From: Comamonadaceae bacterium OS-4
Lineage (GTDB): Bacteria; Pseudomonadota; Gammaproteobacteria; Burkholderiales; Burkholderiaceae_C
Direction of reading: 5' to 3'
NCBI GenBank assembly: GCA_027924025.1
Contig: AP026970.1
Location: 2,564,501-2,628,500, forward strand
Length of the DNA: 64,000 nucleotides
The translations under genes and the position numbers were made by a program. Positions 16,649-24,945 of this stretch are shown one piece after another. The notes under the pieces are model-generated. The model ran no database searches and had not been told where the DNA came from. It saw only the letters and a program-made list of their open reading frames with translations. Position 1 is the stretch's first letter; each line of letters starts with the position of its first letter.

Positions 16649-19444
16649 CTAGTGCGCTTTGTCCCAATTGGGACCAACCCCTACTTCTGCCAACAAAGGC
16701 ACTTTGAGTGCAGCCACCCCTGCCATCAGCGCAGGGATCTCAGTGCGGACCCATTCCACCTCTGCTTCAGGCACCTCGAATACCAATTCATCATGCACCT
16801 GCATGATCATCTTGGTGGATTTATTTTGCGCATCCAGCACCTGCTGCACTTTGACCATGCTCAACTTGATCAAATCTGCCGCTGTGCCCTGCATCGGCGC
16901 GTTAATGGCTGCGCGCTCCAGCCCCGCCAACTGCGCGCCTTTGGCGTTTTTGATGCCGGCCAATTGCAGCCGGCGGCCGAACACCGTTTCCACATAGCCC
17001 TGGCGCTTGGCCAGCTCGCGGGTGGACTCCATATAGGTTTTCACGCCAGGGTAGCGCTCAAAGTAGCGCTGGATGTAGTTTTTGGCCGCCGTGTTGTCGA
17101 TACCCAGATTGCGCGCCAAACCAAAAGCGCTCATACCGTAGATCAGCCCGAAGTTGATGACCTTGGCATAGCGGCGCTGCTCGCTGCTCACCTGGTCTAC
17201 CGGCACACCGAAGACCTCGGCCGCAGTGGCGCGGTGCACATCCAGCCCCTGATGAAAGGCGCCCAAAAGCGCCTCATCACCGCTGATGTGGGCCATGATG
17301 CGCAGCTCGATCTGGCTGTAATCGGCACTGGCAATCACGCTGCCTGCGGGTGCCACAAAGGCTTCACGCACACGCCGGCCCTCCGCGGTGCGGATAGGAA
17401 TGTTTTGCAGGTTGGGGTCGTTGCTGCTCAAGCGCCCGGTCACCGCCACGGCTTGCGCATAGTGGGTGTGCACACGGCCGGTGCGGGGCAGTGCCAGCTG
17501 GGCCAGCTTGTCGGTGTAGGTGCCTTTGAGCTTGGCAAGGCTGCGGTGCTCCAGCAGCTTGGCCGGTAGCGGATAGTCCTCCGCCAGTTTTTCCAGCACC
17601 TCTTCATCGGTACTGCGCGCGCCGGTGGCGGTTTTCTTCACCACCGGCATGCCCAGCTTGTCGAAGAAGATTTCACCGAGCTGCTTGGGGCTGCTCAGGT
17701 TGAAGGGTTGGCCGGCAATCTCATAGGCCTCGGTTTCCAGTTGCAGGATGCGCTGGCCCAGCTCATGGCTTTGCGCTGCCAGCGTGGGCGCATCGATCAG
17801 CACGCCGTTTCGCTCAATGCGGTACAACGCTTCGCTGCTGGCAATCTCCAGCGCGTAAATGAACTTCAGCTTGTCGTTGGCCTCGATCTGCGGCCAGAGC
17901 GCCAGGTGCACATCCAGCGTCTGGTCGGAGTCTTCACAGGCGTATTCGGCGGCCTTTTCGATATCGACTTGGTCAAAACTGATCTGGTTGACACCTTTGC
18001 CGCACAAGTCTTCAAAGCTGATACCGCTGCGCCCCAGGTGGCGCTCGGCCAGGCTCGCGAGGCCGTGCGGTTTGTCGGCTTCCAGGACATAGCTCTGCAG
18101 CATGGTGTCGTGGGCGTAGCCCTGCACTTCGATGCCATGATTGGCAAACACATGGCGGTCGTACTTGATGTGCTGGCCCAGTTTCAAGGTGTGCGGGTTC
18201 TCCAGCCAGGGCTTGAGCTTGGCCAGCACTGCGTCGCGGTCCAACTGCTCGGGCGCGCCGGGGTAGCGGTGCGCCACCGGGATGTAGGCGCCTTTGCCCG
18301 GCTCGATGCTGAAACTGATACCGACAATCTCGGCACGCATTTCATCCAGCGAGGTGGTTTCGGTGTCCAGGGCGGTCAACGGGGCTGCTTGGATGCGGGC
18401 GATGAGGGCATCCAAAGCCTCGAAAGAAAAGATGGTTTCGTATTCCACCGTGCTCACGCGCGATGCATGCGCAGCTGCATCACCAGCAGGTTCGTCAAAC
18501 AAGCCCGGCTCCGAGGTGCGGGCAGAGGGCGCCGCAGCAGTAGCCGCAGTTTCAGCGCCACCTACGGACTTAGCCAGCCCCTTGAAGCCATATTTTTCAT
18601 AAAAAGCACGCAGAGCGCCCGTATCCTGTGCGCCAGCAGCTATCGAATCCATAGCAGGAAGACCATCGACCCAACCCGTGAGGTCGCAGTCGGTCTTGAT
18701 GGTTAGCAGCGTGCGGCCAGTGGGCAGCCAACCCAGCGCCTTGCGCAGGTTCTCGCCCACCACTCCGCCGATATTGGCGGCGTTGTCCACCACGCCTTGG
18801 AGCGAGCCGTACTGCTGCAGCCATTTCACCGCCGTCTTGGGGCCGACCTTGGCCACGCCGGGCACGTTGTCCACCGTGTCGCCCACCAGGGTCTGGTAGT
18901 CCAGCATCAGGCGGGCGGGCACACCGAACTCGGCCTCCACCCCGGCCAAGTCGCGGCGCTTGCCGTTCATGGTGTCGATGATGGTGATGTGCTCGTTCAC
19001 CAGCTGCGCCAAGTCCTTGTCGCCGCTGCTCACAATCACTTCAATGCCTTGCGAAGCGGCAGTGGCTGCCAGCGTGCCGATCACGTCGTCAGCCTCCACC
19101 CCGGGCACATCCAGCACCGTCCAGCCCAACAGGCGCACGATCTCGTGGATGGGCGCGATCTGGCTGCGCAGATCGTCGGGCATCGGGTCGCGGTGGGCTT
19201 TGTACTCGGGGTAAATCTCGTCGCGGAAGGTCGGGCCTTTGGCATCAAACACGCAGGCCACGTAGTCGGCTGGGTATTCCTTGCGCAGGCTGTTCATCAT
19301 GTTGATCATGATGCGCACTGCACCGGTTTTCTGGACGGTGCCGTCCGGCAGCGTCACGCTCATACTGTCCCCGCCGGCAAAAAAGGCGCGATACAAATAG
19401 CTGGAGCCATCCACCAGCAGCAGGGTTTTTTGGGGTTCGGTCAT
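16649..19444 (-). CDS. polA: DNA polymerase I
   Basis: The 931-residue enzyme has all three domains: 5'-3' exonuclease (about 1-290), 3'-5' exonuclease (about 350-530) with DTETTS carrying the metal-binding Asp and Glu, and family A polymerase (about 560-931). The polymerase shows motif A (DYSQIELRI), the O helix (RRYAKVINFGLIYG) and motif C (VHDELVFEVP). Its roles are Okazaki fragment maturation and repair synthesis. The start is MTEPQKTLLLVDGSSYLYRAFF; the 51 in-frame codons upstream are intergenic repeat. A copy of the interspersed element (18601-18656) encodes AMDSIAAGAQDTGAL near the end of the 5' nuclease domain. Confidence 0.97.
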   Translation of the reverse strand: MTEPQKTLLLVDGSSYLYRAFFAGGDSMSVTLPDGTVQKTGAVRIMINMMNSLRKEYPADYVACVFDAKGPTFRDEIYPEYKAHRDPMPDDLRSQIAPIHEIVRLLGWTVLDVPGVEADDVIGTLAATAASQGIEVIVSSGDKDLAQLVNEHITIIDTMNGKRRDLAGVEAEFGVPARLMLDYQTLVGDTVDNVPGVAKVGPKTAVKWLQQYGSLQGVVDNAANIGGVVGENLRKALGWLPTGRTLLTIKTDCDLTGWVDGLPAMDSIAAGAQDTGALRAFYEKYGFKGLAKSVGGAETAATAAAPSARTSEPGLFDEPAGDAAAHASRVSTVEYETIFSFEALDALIARIQAAPLTALDTETTSLDEMRAEIVGISFSIEPGKGAYIPVAHRYPGAPEQLDRDAVLAKLKPWLENPHTLKLGQHIKYDRHVFANHGIEVQGYAHDTMLQSYVLEADKPHGLASLAERHLGRSGISFEDLCGKGVNQISFDQVDIEKAAEYACEDSDQTLDVHLALWPQIEANDKLKFIYALEIASSEALYRIERNGVLIDAPTLAAQSHELGQRILQLETEAYEIAGQPFNLSSPKQLGEIFFDKLGMPVVKKTATGARSTDEEVLEKLAEDYPLPAKLLEHRSLAKLKGTYTDKLAQLALPRTGRVHTHYAQAVAVTGRLSSNDPNLQNIPIRTAEGRRVREAFVAPAGSVIASADYSQIELRIMAHISGDEALLGAFHQGLDVHRATAAEVFGVPVDQVSSEQRRYAKVINFGLIYGMSAFGLARNLGIDNTAAKNYIQRYFERYPGVKTYMESTRELAKRQGYVETVFGRRLQLAGIKNAKGAQLAGLERAAINAPMQGTAADLIKLSMVKVQQVLDAQNKSTKMIMQVHDELVFEVPEAEVEWVRTEIPALMAGVAALKVPLLAEVGVGPNWDKAH
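18601..18656 (-). repeat. Short interspersed palindromic element, copy 4 (inside polA)
   Basis: On the minus (coding) strand the modules are TGCTATGG, CGATAGCTGCTGGCGCA, ACGGGCGCT and TTTTTAT. It is read in sense orientation as AMDSIAAGAQDTGALRAFY, between the 5' nuclease domain and the proofreading domain of DNA polymerase I, without breaking the frame. Confidence 0.8.
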
Positions 19445-19449
19445 AAAGG

Positions 19450-19600
19450 ATATTGTGCCCCCACGCTCCACCGCTTTGCGGGTCGCTGCCCCCCAAGGGG
19501 GCGCGCCTGCCTTGGGGCGGCCCGGCGGCAGGCTGTGTGCCCCCACGCGAGCACTCACAGCCCCCACGCTGCGCCGCTGCGCGGGTCGCTGCCCCACCTA
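19450..19600. repeat. GC-rich intergenic repeat, two partial units, between polA and thrB
   Basis: The string GCGGGTCGCTGCCCC occurs at about 19479-19493 and again at about 19580-19594, each preceded by CCCCCACGCT. The first unit also contains the palindrome CCCCCAAGGGGG and a C/G-rich hairpin (GCCTGCC with GGCAGGC). It fills the divergent promoter region of polA and thrB. Confidence 0.6.
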
Positions 19601-19610
19601 CAATTGCACC

Positions 19611-20606
19611 ATGGCGGTTTACACAGAGGTCTCGCTCGACGAGGCCAGCACTTTTCTTTCCTCCCTGCAATTGGGCACTCTCCAAACCTTGGAGGGCTGC
19701 TCCGGCGGCATTGAGAACACCAACTACTTTGTCACGACCGATCAGGCGCCCTATGTGCTGACCCTGTTCGAACGGCTGACGGCGCAGCAGTTGCCGTTTT
19801 ACCTGCGGCTGATGAAGCACCTGGCGTTTCATGGCATTCCCGTGCCGGACCCTGCAGCCAACCGCGATGGCGATGTGTTGCACAGCCTGAACGGCAAACC
19901 TGCCGCCGTGGTGAACCGCCTCAAAGGCAAGAGCGAATTGAGCCCCAACGTGGAGCACTGCCAGCAAGTGGGCGCCATGCTCGCACGCATGCACCTCGCG
20001 GGGCGTGACTTCGACATGCAACAACCCAACCTGCGGGCGCTTGCCTGGTGGAATGAGACGGTACCGGTTGTGCTGCCACACCTGGAAGCGCCCCAAGCTG
20101 CGCTGATCCAGAGTGAGCTGGCTTACCAGAACCATGTCGCCGCACAGAGCGCCTACACCGCCCTGCCGCGCGGCGCTATCCACGCGGACTTGTTCCGCGA
20201 CAACGTAATGTTTGACAAGGTGAATGGCGAACCCCGCCTCAGCGGTTTCTTTGACTTTTACTTTGCCGGCACCGATGCATGGCTGTTCGATCTGGCGGTT
20301 TGCCTTAACGACTGGTGTATCGACCTGCCCACCGGAGTCGCCGATCTGGAGCGCAGCCGTGCGTTTGTCCAAGCCTATGAAAGCGTGCGCCCCTTGACCC
20401 CGCAAGAGCGCGAATTGTTCCCCGCGATGTTGCGGGCTGGCGCACTGCGCTTCTGGCTCTCGCGCCTGTGGGATTGGTACTTGCCGCGCGAGGCCTCGAT
20501 GCTCAAGCCCCACGACCCGACCCACTTTGAGCGCGTGCTGAAGCAACGTATTGCGGCACCCCTCACACTCTCCACCTTCATGAATCCTGAGCCGCACACC
20601 GCATGA
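19611..20606 (+). CDS. thrB: Homoserine kinase (ThrB, choline-kinase-like fold)
   Basis: The 331-residue protein belongs to the APH/choline kinase-like homoserine kinases of proteobacteria. It phosphorylates homoserine with ATP in threonine synthesis. Key motifs are the catalytic loop AIHADLFRDNVMFD (HxDLxxDN) and the metal-binding Asp in GFFDFYFAG. The ATG at 19611 matches the family start; the longer frame runs through the GC-rich repeat and is not protein. It overlaps the next gene by 4 bp (ATGA), so translation is coupled. Together with asd near 61.8 kb it serves the aspartate amino-acid pathway. Confidence 0.93.
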   Translation: MAVYTEVSLDEASTFLSSLQLGTLQTLEGCSGGIENTNYFVTTDQAPYVLTLFERLTAQQLPFYLRLMKHLAFHGIPVPDPAANRDGDVLHSLNGKPAAVVNRLKGKSELSPNVEHCQQVGAMLARMHLAGRDFDMQQPNLRALAWWNETVPVVLPHLEAPQAALIQSELAYQNHVAAQSAYTALPRGAIHADLFRDNVMFDKVNGEPRLSGFFDFYFAGTDAWLFDLAVCLNDWCIDLPTGVADLERSRAFVQAYESVRPLTPQERELFPAMLRAGALRFWLSRLWDWYLPREASMLKPHDPTHFERVLKQRIAAPLTLSTFMNPEPHTA

Positions 20607-21382
20607 AACTCCAGATCCTCCCCCCCAGCCAAGGTGTCCTGTGGTTCAAACAAGGGGTACGCACCTTTTTGCGCCAACCCCTGGCCTTCACCGGCCTGTT
20701 TTTTATGTTCATGGCAGCGATATCGCTCTTGAGCCTTTTGCCGGTGATCGGAACACCTTTGGCGCTGGCCCTGCTGCCGGCAGCCACCCTGGGGCTCATG
20801 GCCGCCACGCAGATCGCGGAGCAAGGGCAGTTCCCGATGCCCCAAGTGCTGATCGCCGGCTTCCGCGCAGGCCAAGAGCGACTGCGCTCCATGGTGGTGC
20901 TGGGCGTGCTCTACGCCGTGGGTTTTATCCTGGTCATGGGTATTTCTGCCACGGTGGACGGGGGGCAGTTTGCCCGCGTGTACCTGCTGGGCGGTGAGCT
21001 GTCTCCCGAAGTCGTGCTGCAAGGCGATTTTCAGTCTGCCGCGTTGCTGGCCATGGTGCTGTATCTGCCCTTGTCCTTGCTGTTTTGGCATGCGCCGGCA
21101 CTGGTGCATTGGCATGGCATCACACCGATGAAAAGCCTGTTTTTTAGCGCCGTTGCTTGCTTGCGGAACTTTGGGGCTTTCACCGTATTCGGCCTGGTTT
21201 GGATGGCTGCGTTTCTCGGGGTTGCCATGAGCGTAGCGATTTTGGTGGGGTTACTGGGAAACCCCAGCCTGATCAATGCGGTTTTGTTCCCGGTCGGTCT
21301 GGCCTTGGCCGCCATGTTTTTCACCTCGTTTTATTTCACCTATCGCGACTGTTTTGACGCGCCCACGGACGAAATACCATGA
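20603..21382 (+). CDS. BPSS1780-family membrane protein
   Basis: The 259-residue protein has about six hydrophobic segments (about 30-75, 95-115, 145-165, 185-215, 222-245) and ends in a short Asp/Pro-rich tail. It resembles the betaproteobacterial BPSS1780 family, usually coded next to homoserine kinase, whose function is not established. Its start overlaps the thrB stop codon. Nothing catalytic is visible. Confidence 0.75.
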   Translation: MKLQILPPSQGVLWFKQGVRTFLRQPLAFTGLFFMFMAAISLLSLLPVIGTPLALALLPAATLGLMAATQIAEQGQFPMPQVLIAGFRAGQERLRSMVVLGVLYAVGFILVMGISATVDGGQFARVYLLGGELSPEVVLQGDFQSAALLAMVLYLPLSLLFWHAPALVHWHGITPMKSLFFSAVACLRNFGAFTVFGLVWMAAFLGVAMSVAILVGLLGNPSLINAVLFPVGLALAAMFFTSFYFTYRDCFDAPTDEIP

Positions 21383-21522
21383 CACAGCACCCCCTCTACG
21401 GCCTCCGTGATGCGGCAGCCCTTGCGCGAAGCCGCAGCAATATCGTGCGATTGGCGAACGACTAGCCCGGCCGGATGCTTCCCGCACGGGTGAAGCCCGG
21501 TGCCTAACGCCCCACCCTTGCG

Positions 21523-21551
21523 GCGACACAGGACCGACATGCAACCGTCAC
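21523..21551 (+). promoter_or_regulatory. Candidate degenerate Pho box (three heptamers, 11-bp period)
   Basis: Heptamers GCGACAC (21523), CCGACAT (21534) and CCGTCAC (21545) are spaced by exactly 4 bp. This is the 7-4-7 layout of PhoB sites, but they match the CTGTCAT consensus only partly. They lie 23 bp upstream of a gene pair ending in an alkaline phosphatase, which is why I list them. The rest of 21383-21522 shows small inverted repeats but nothing I can name. Confidence 0.4.
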
Positions 21552-21574
21552 AGAAAGAGCCTATGGTTTGAGGG

Positions 21575-22174
21575 GTGAATACACAAAACCCCTTCCCATT
21601 GCAAGCGCCAGTGGCGCCAGACCTCAAGCAACAAATGGCCCGTGTGCTGCTGATCAGCCTGCTGGCGTTTCAATTCGCCATGCCGGCCCGAGCCCAGGGC
21701 GAGCCGTTACAGGCCACCAAGGCCACCATCCCTGCTGCACAAGCCTTGCGCTTCAGCGACTTTTTCAGGTTTCCCGTGGGCCCGCGCGGGCTGGAAATCA
21801 ACCCCGTATTGCAGCAGGCTGCGGGCAAACAGGTGCTGCTGACCGGCTACATGGTGCAGCAGGAAAACGGCAGCAAACCCGGCCAGTTTTTCTTCACACC
21901 GCGTCCTGTCCAGATGAGCGAGCACGCCGATGGTGATGCCGACGATTTGCCGCCCGCCACCGTGCTCGTCAAGCTCTCCCCCGAGCAAGCCACTTGGCTA
22001 ATTCCCCACACCCGCGGTTTGATTCAGTTGCAAGGCGTGTTGGCTGTCGGTCGCCAGGAAGCAACTGACGGCCGGGTGACCTGGGTGCAACTGCAGCTCA
22101 ACCCCGATGCCACCCGTGGCATGAACGCTTTTGAATTCGCCAACTATCTGCACTCCTTGCAGCACCCGCACTGA
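21575..22174 (+). CDS. Hypothetical exported protein upstream of alkaline phosphatase
   Basis: The 199-residue protein starts at a GTG preceded by GAGGG. A hydrophobic segment (about 22-40, VLLISLLAFQFAMPARA) ends in an AxA-type cleavage site, so it is probably periplasmic. The mature part (LRFSDFFRFPVGPRGLEI, then GKQVLLTGYMV) looks like a small beta-rich domain somewhat similar to DUF3299-type proteins, but I cannot assign it firmly. It ends 43 bp before the alkaline phosphatase gene and is likely co-expressed with it, so it may be an accessory or chaperone-like partner of the enzyme. Confidence 0.65.
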   Translation: MNTQNPFPLQAPVAPDLKQQMARVLLISLLAFQFAMPARAQGEPLQATKATIPAAQALRFSDFFRFPVGPRGLEINPVLQQAAGKQVLLTGYMVQQENGSKPGQFFFTPRPVQMSEHADGDADDLPPATVLVKLSPEQATWLIPHTRGLIQLQGVLAVGRQEATDGRVTWVQLQLNPDATRGMNAFEFANYLHSLQHPH

Positions 22175-22217
22175 ACCGGCACCCTGTTCCCCTTTTTTGT
22201 TTCAACCAGGACTCTTG

Positions 22218-24257
22218 ATGACTTCCTATCTCTCCACAGCATGGCGCCTGAGCGCGATCAGCCTCGCGCTGATCGCTGCAGGCGCACAAGCGGCGCCCAC
22301 CGTGAGCCGCCTTACTCCTCCGAGCGAGCTGTTCAGCAGCGGCAACGAGGGCCCGGTGATCGCGCGCTTCCTGCCCGGTCAGCGCTTTGACTTGCAGGCG
22401 ACTGTGCGTCCTGACGATGCCTCCAAAACCATTACGGCTGCAAGCTTTGCCATCAATGGCAAAACGGTAGATGGCACCGTGGCCATCAAGGCCTGTGGCA
22501 AAGACTGCCTGCCCAATGTGCCAGCCAATGCCGCATTGACCACCGTGCGCGCTGTCAGCGCCATGAAACCCGGCATCCATACCTTCACCGTCACCGCGAC
22601 CCAGAGCGACGGCCAGACTGTGACGGCCAAAGGCAACTTCGAAGTCATCCCCTTGCTGGCCGGCGGTCAGAAGGTCAAAAACATCATCGTGATGCTGGGT
22701 GACGGCATGGGCGCAGCCCAACGTACCGCAGCCCGCATCGTGGCCGGCGGCTACACCCAAGGCAAGGTCATCACGCCCTTGGCAATGGATACATTCCCCG
22801 TTACCGGCATGGTGAAAACCGCGTCCTTGAACTCGGTGGTGACTGACTCCTCCCCCGGCATGACCAGCTATGTGTCGGGCAATAAGAACAACAACAACGA
22901 AGAAGGTGTGTTCCCGGACGACACAATCGATCCGTTTGACAACCCCCGCATCGAGTACCTGAGCGAATACCTGCACCGCACCCAAGGCAAGGCGCTGGGC
23001 GTGGTCACTACCGCTGACGTGTTTGATGCGACGCCCGCTGGCAACGCGATTCACACCAGCAACCGCGGTGCCGGCACCGGCATCGTGGACCAGTTTCTGG
23101 ATGACCGCGGCAACACCGGCTTGACCGTGTTGATGGGTGGCGGCCGCAAATGGTTTGTGCCCTCCACCGTGCCCGGATCTGCCCGCGGCGACAAGACCGA
23201 CTACGCGTTTTCTACCACCGATGCGCACACTGCAGAGATCGTCAAACGCTGGAAGGCCGCCCCCGGCCAACTGGACAAAGATCGTGACCTGCTGGCCGAG
23301 TTCCAGACCGCAGGCTTCAAGTACGCAGCCGACAAGACCGCGCTGGACAGCATTGACGCCGGCAAAACAGACCGCCTGCTGGGCCTGTTTGCCCACTCCA
23401 ACATGAACGTGGCCCTGGACAAGATGGACGGCCGCCGCAACAAGGCCCGTGGCGTCACCGGCCGCGTGGTAGATGACTACGGCTTCCCTGACCAACCCAT
23501 GCTGGACGAAATGACCGCCAAGGCATTGGGTGTGCTCGAACGCCAGAAGAACGGCTTTGTGCTGATGGTCGAAGGTGCTTCTATTGACAAGCAAGCCCAC
23601 AACATGGACACCGAGCGCTGGATGCTCGACACCATCGAATTCGACCGCACCATCAAGCTGGTGCAGGAATTCGCCCGCAAGCGGGGTGATACCCTGGTCA
23701 TCGTGACCGCTGACCACGAGTGCTCCGGTGCCGCCCTGATCGGTGGCTCCCGCGTGACGGACACCCGCTTGCAAGAGCTGGTGCGTGAAGGCGGTGTGGC
23801 CAACATCCGCGACAAGGTGGTGGGCATTTACGAACAAGCCGGCTTCCCCAAGTACAAGTTGAGCGCAGATGGCTACCCTGAAACCACCGACATCGACTAC
23901 AAGCTGCTGGTGGGCTACGGCGCCAACTCTGACCGCTATGAAGACTTCCGCACCAACGACCGTCCCCTGCAAGACAGCCAGCAGCCTTTCGTGAAGAAAG
24001 AGCCTTTGTCTGCGTATCCCGCAGGCCCCATGGCCCGTGATGTGGACGGCAAGTTCATGGTGACAGGCCAGGTGCCCGGCGACAGCGCAGTGCACACCGC
24101 GACCGATATCCCTCTGTCGGCCTTCGGCCCCGGCGCATGGAGCTTCACCGGCGTGCAGGACAACACCGATGTGTTCTTCAAACTGGCGCAAGCCGCCAAC
24201 GGCGTGGTGCTGCCAGAAGGCCTGGCGCTGGCCAAACCGGTCAAGCGCAAGAAGTAA
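22218..24257 (+). CDS. Alkaline phosphatase (PhoA superfamily), periplasmic
   Basis: The 679-residue protein has a Sec signal peptide (about 1-23, ending GAQA), an N-terminal beta domain of about 130 residues, and an alkaline phosphatase core. The core carries the first metal Asp in IIVMLGDGMG, the nucleophile region VTDSSPGMTSY, MVEGASIDKQAHN and the metal-binding TADHECSG. It removes phosphate from monoesters in the periplasm. It is longer than E. coli PhoA (about 470) because of the extra N-terminal domain and a central insertion. The ATG at 22218 is followed by a proper signal peptide. A strong bidirectional terminator follows. Confidence 0.9.
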   Translation: MTSYLSTAWRLSAISLALIAAGAQAAPTVSRLTPPSELFSSGNEGPVIARFLPGQRFDLQATVRPDDASKTITAASFAINGKTVDGTVAIKACGKDCLPNVPANAALTTVRAVSAMKPGIHTFTVTATQSDGQTVTAKGNFEVIPLLAGGQKVKNIIVMLGDGMGAAQRTAARIVAGGYTQGKVITPLAMDTFPVTGMVKTASLNSVVTDSSPGMTSYVSGNKNNNNEEGVFPDDTIDPFDNPRIEYLSEYLHRTQGKALGVVTTADVFDATPAGNAIHTSNRGAGTGIVDQFLDDRGNTGLTVLMGGGRKWFVPSTVPGSARGDKTDYAFSTTDAHTAEIVKRWKAAPGQLDKDRDLLAEFQTAGFKYAADKTALDSIDAGKTDRLLGLFAHSNMNVALDKMDGRRNKARGVTGRVVDDYGFPDQPMLDEMTAKALGVLERQKNGFVLMVEGASIDKQAHNMDTERWMLDTIEFDRTIKLVQEFARKRGDTLVIVTADHECSGAALIGGSRVTDTRLQELVREGGVANIRDKVVGIYEQAGFPKYKLSADGYPETTDIDYKLLVGYGANSDRYEDFRTNDRPLQDSQQPFVKKEPLSAYPAGPMARDVDGKFMVTGQVPGDSAVHTATDIPLSAFGPGAWSFTGVQDNTDVFFKLAQAANGVVLPEGLALAKPVKRKK

Positions 24258-24280
24258 TCAGCGCGCTGAGTAAGCCAACG

Positions 24281-24317
24281 AAAAAGGGGGGAAGCCGAAA
24301 GGCTTCCCCCCTTTTTT
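24281..24317. terminator. Bidirectional rho-independent terminator
   Basis: GGGGGGAAGCC (24286-24296) pairs perfectly with GGCTTCCCCCC (24301-24311) around a GAAA tetraloop, with AAAAA before and TTTTTT after. It serves the alkaline phosphatase gene from the left and the TPR gene from the right. Confidence 0.95.
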
Positions 24318-24329
24318 CATTATCGATAT

Positions 24330-24791
24330 TCAACCCGGATTGGCTTTGCGAAAGGCCGCAATCGCTTTGGCCAGATCCTGGTATTCCTCGCACTGGCGGT
24401 TGCCGCAAATTTTTTCCAAGCTCGCCAGATGCTGTTCGGCCATCTCGGGCTTGCGGTCCATGAGATACGCCTCGCCGATGTACTCATGGGCCCCTTTGTG
24501 TTGCGGGTTCAGCTTGAGCGCCGTTTTGTAATGCTCAAACGCTTGCGCCAAGTCGGGCTTGTCCTGCTTGCGCAAGGTGTAGGCCAGCAAATTGTGGGCA
24601 TCCGCGTTGGCAGGCTCGTCACGCAGCACCAGCTTCAGGTCTAACTGCGCCCGGCTCCAACCTTTGCGGGCAATGGCTTCCCGGGCGGTGGCCATGCGCT
24701 CGCTCACGGTGGGCGCTGTGATGGTCGGGGTATCGGCGGCATACAACGGGGCAGCAAGGCTGAGGGCCAGCACCAACATGACAGTTTTCAT
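24330..24791 (-). CDS. Small periplasmic tetratricopeptide-repeat protein
   Basis: The 153-residue protein has a signal peptide ending PLYAA (about residues 1-18) and about three TPR units (about 45-140: SRAQLDLKLVLRDEPANADA, HYKTALKLNPQHKGAH and the final HLASLEKICG). Such proteins usually hold partner proteins. I start it at 24791 because AAGGAG lies six bases upstream; an in-frame ATG at 24806 includes that site. Its only visible context is between two phosphatase genes, with which it converges or diverges. No partner is evident. Confidence 0.82.
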   Translation of the reverse strand: MKTVMLVLALSLAAPLYAADTPTITAPTVSERMATAREAIARKGWSRAQLDLKLVLRDEPANADAHNLLAYTLRKQDKPDLAQAFEHYKTALKLNPQHKGAHEYIGEAYLMDRKPEMAEQHLASLEKICGNRQCEEYQDLAKAIAAFRKANPG

Positions 24792-24854
24792 CCAAGTCTC
24801 CTTCAAGGGAGAGACGAGATTAACGGATTCCCGCCAACGTTGCCGGTCAAGGGT

Positions 24855-24872
24855 TTGTCACTCCACTGTCAT
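24855..24872 (+). promoter_or_regulatory. Pho box upstream of the PhoX-type phosphatase
   Basis: TTGTCAC (24855-24861), four bases tcca, then CTGTCAT (24866-24872) reproduces the 7-4-7 direct-repeat layout of PhoB-binding sites, with the second heptamer matching the CTGTCAT consensus exactly. It lies 73 bp before the PhoX-like start codon. Confidence 0.7.
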
Positions 24873-24945
24873 ATCCAAAAGATACAAACCTGCCTGCAAC
24901 CTGCCGCCCGGCAGAGCCGTTTTCTCCATTTACTGAGCAAGCACC

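Noticed and set aside
21440..21530. Possible cobalamin- or other riboswitch-like leader (GGGTGAAGCCCGGTGCC)
   Set aside because: The string has a passing likeness to riboswitch cores but lacks the other conserved boxes, and the downstream gene is not a vitamin or transport gene.
22098..24191. 697-residue minus-strand ORF
   Set aside because: It is a shadow of the alkaline phosphatase gene, whose signal peptide and active-site motifs are clear.
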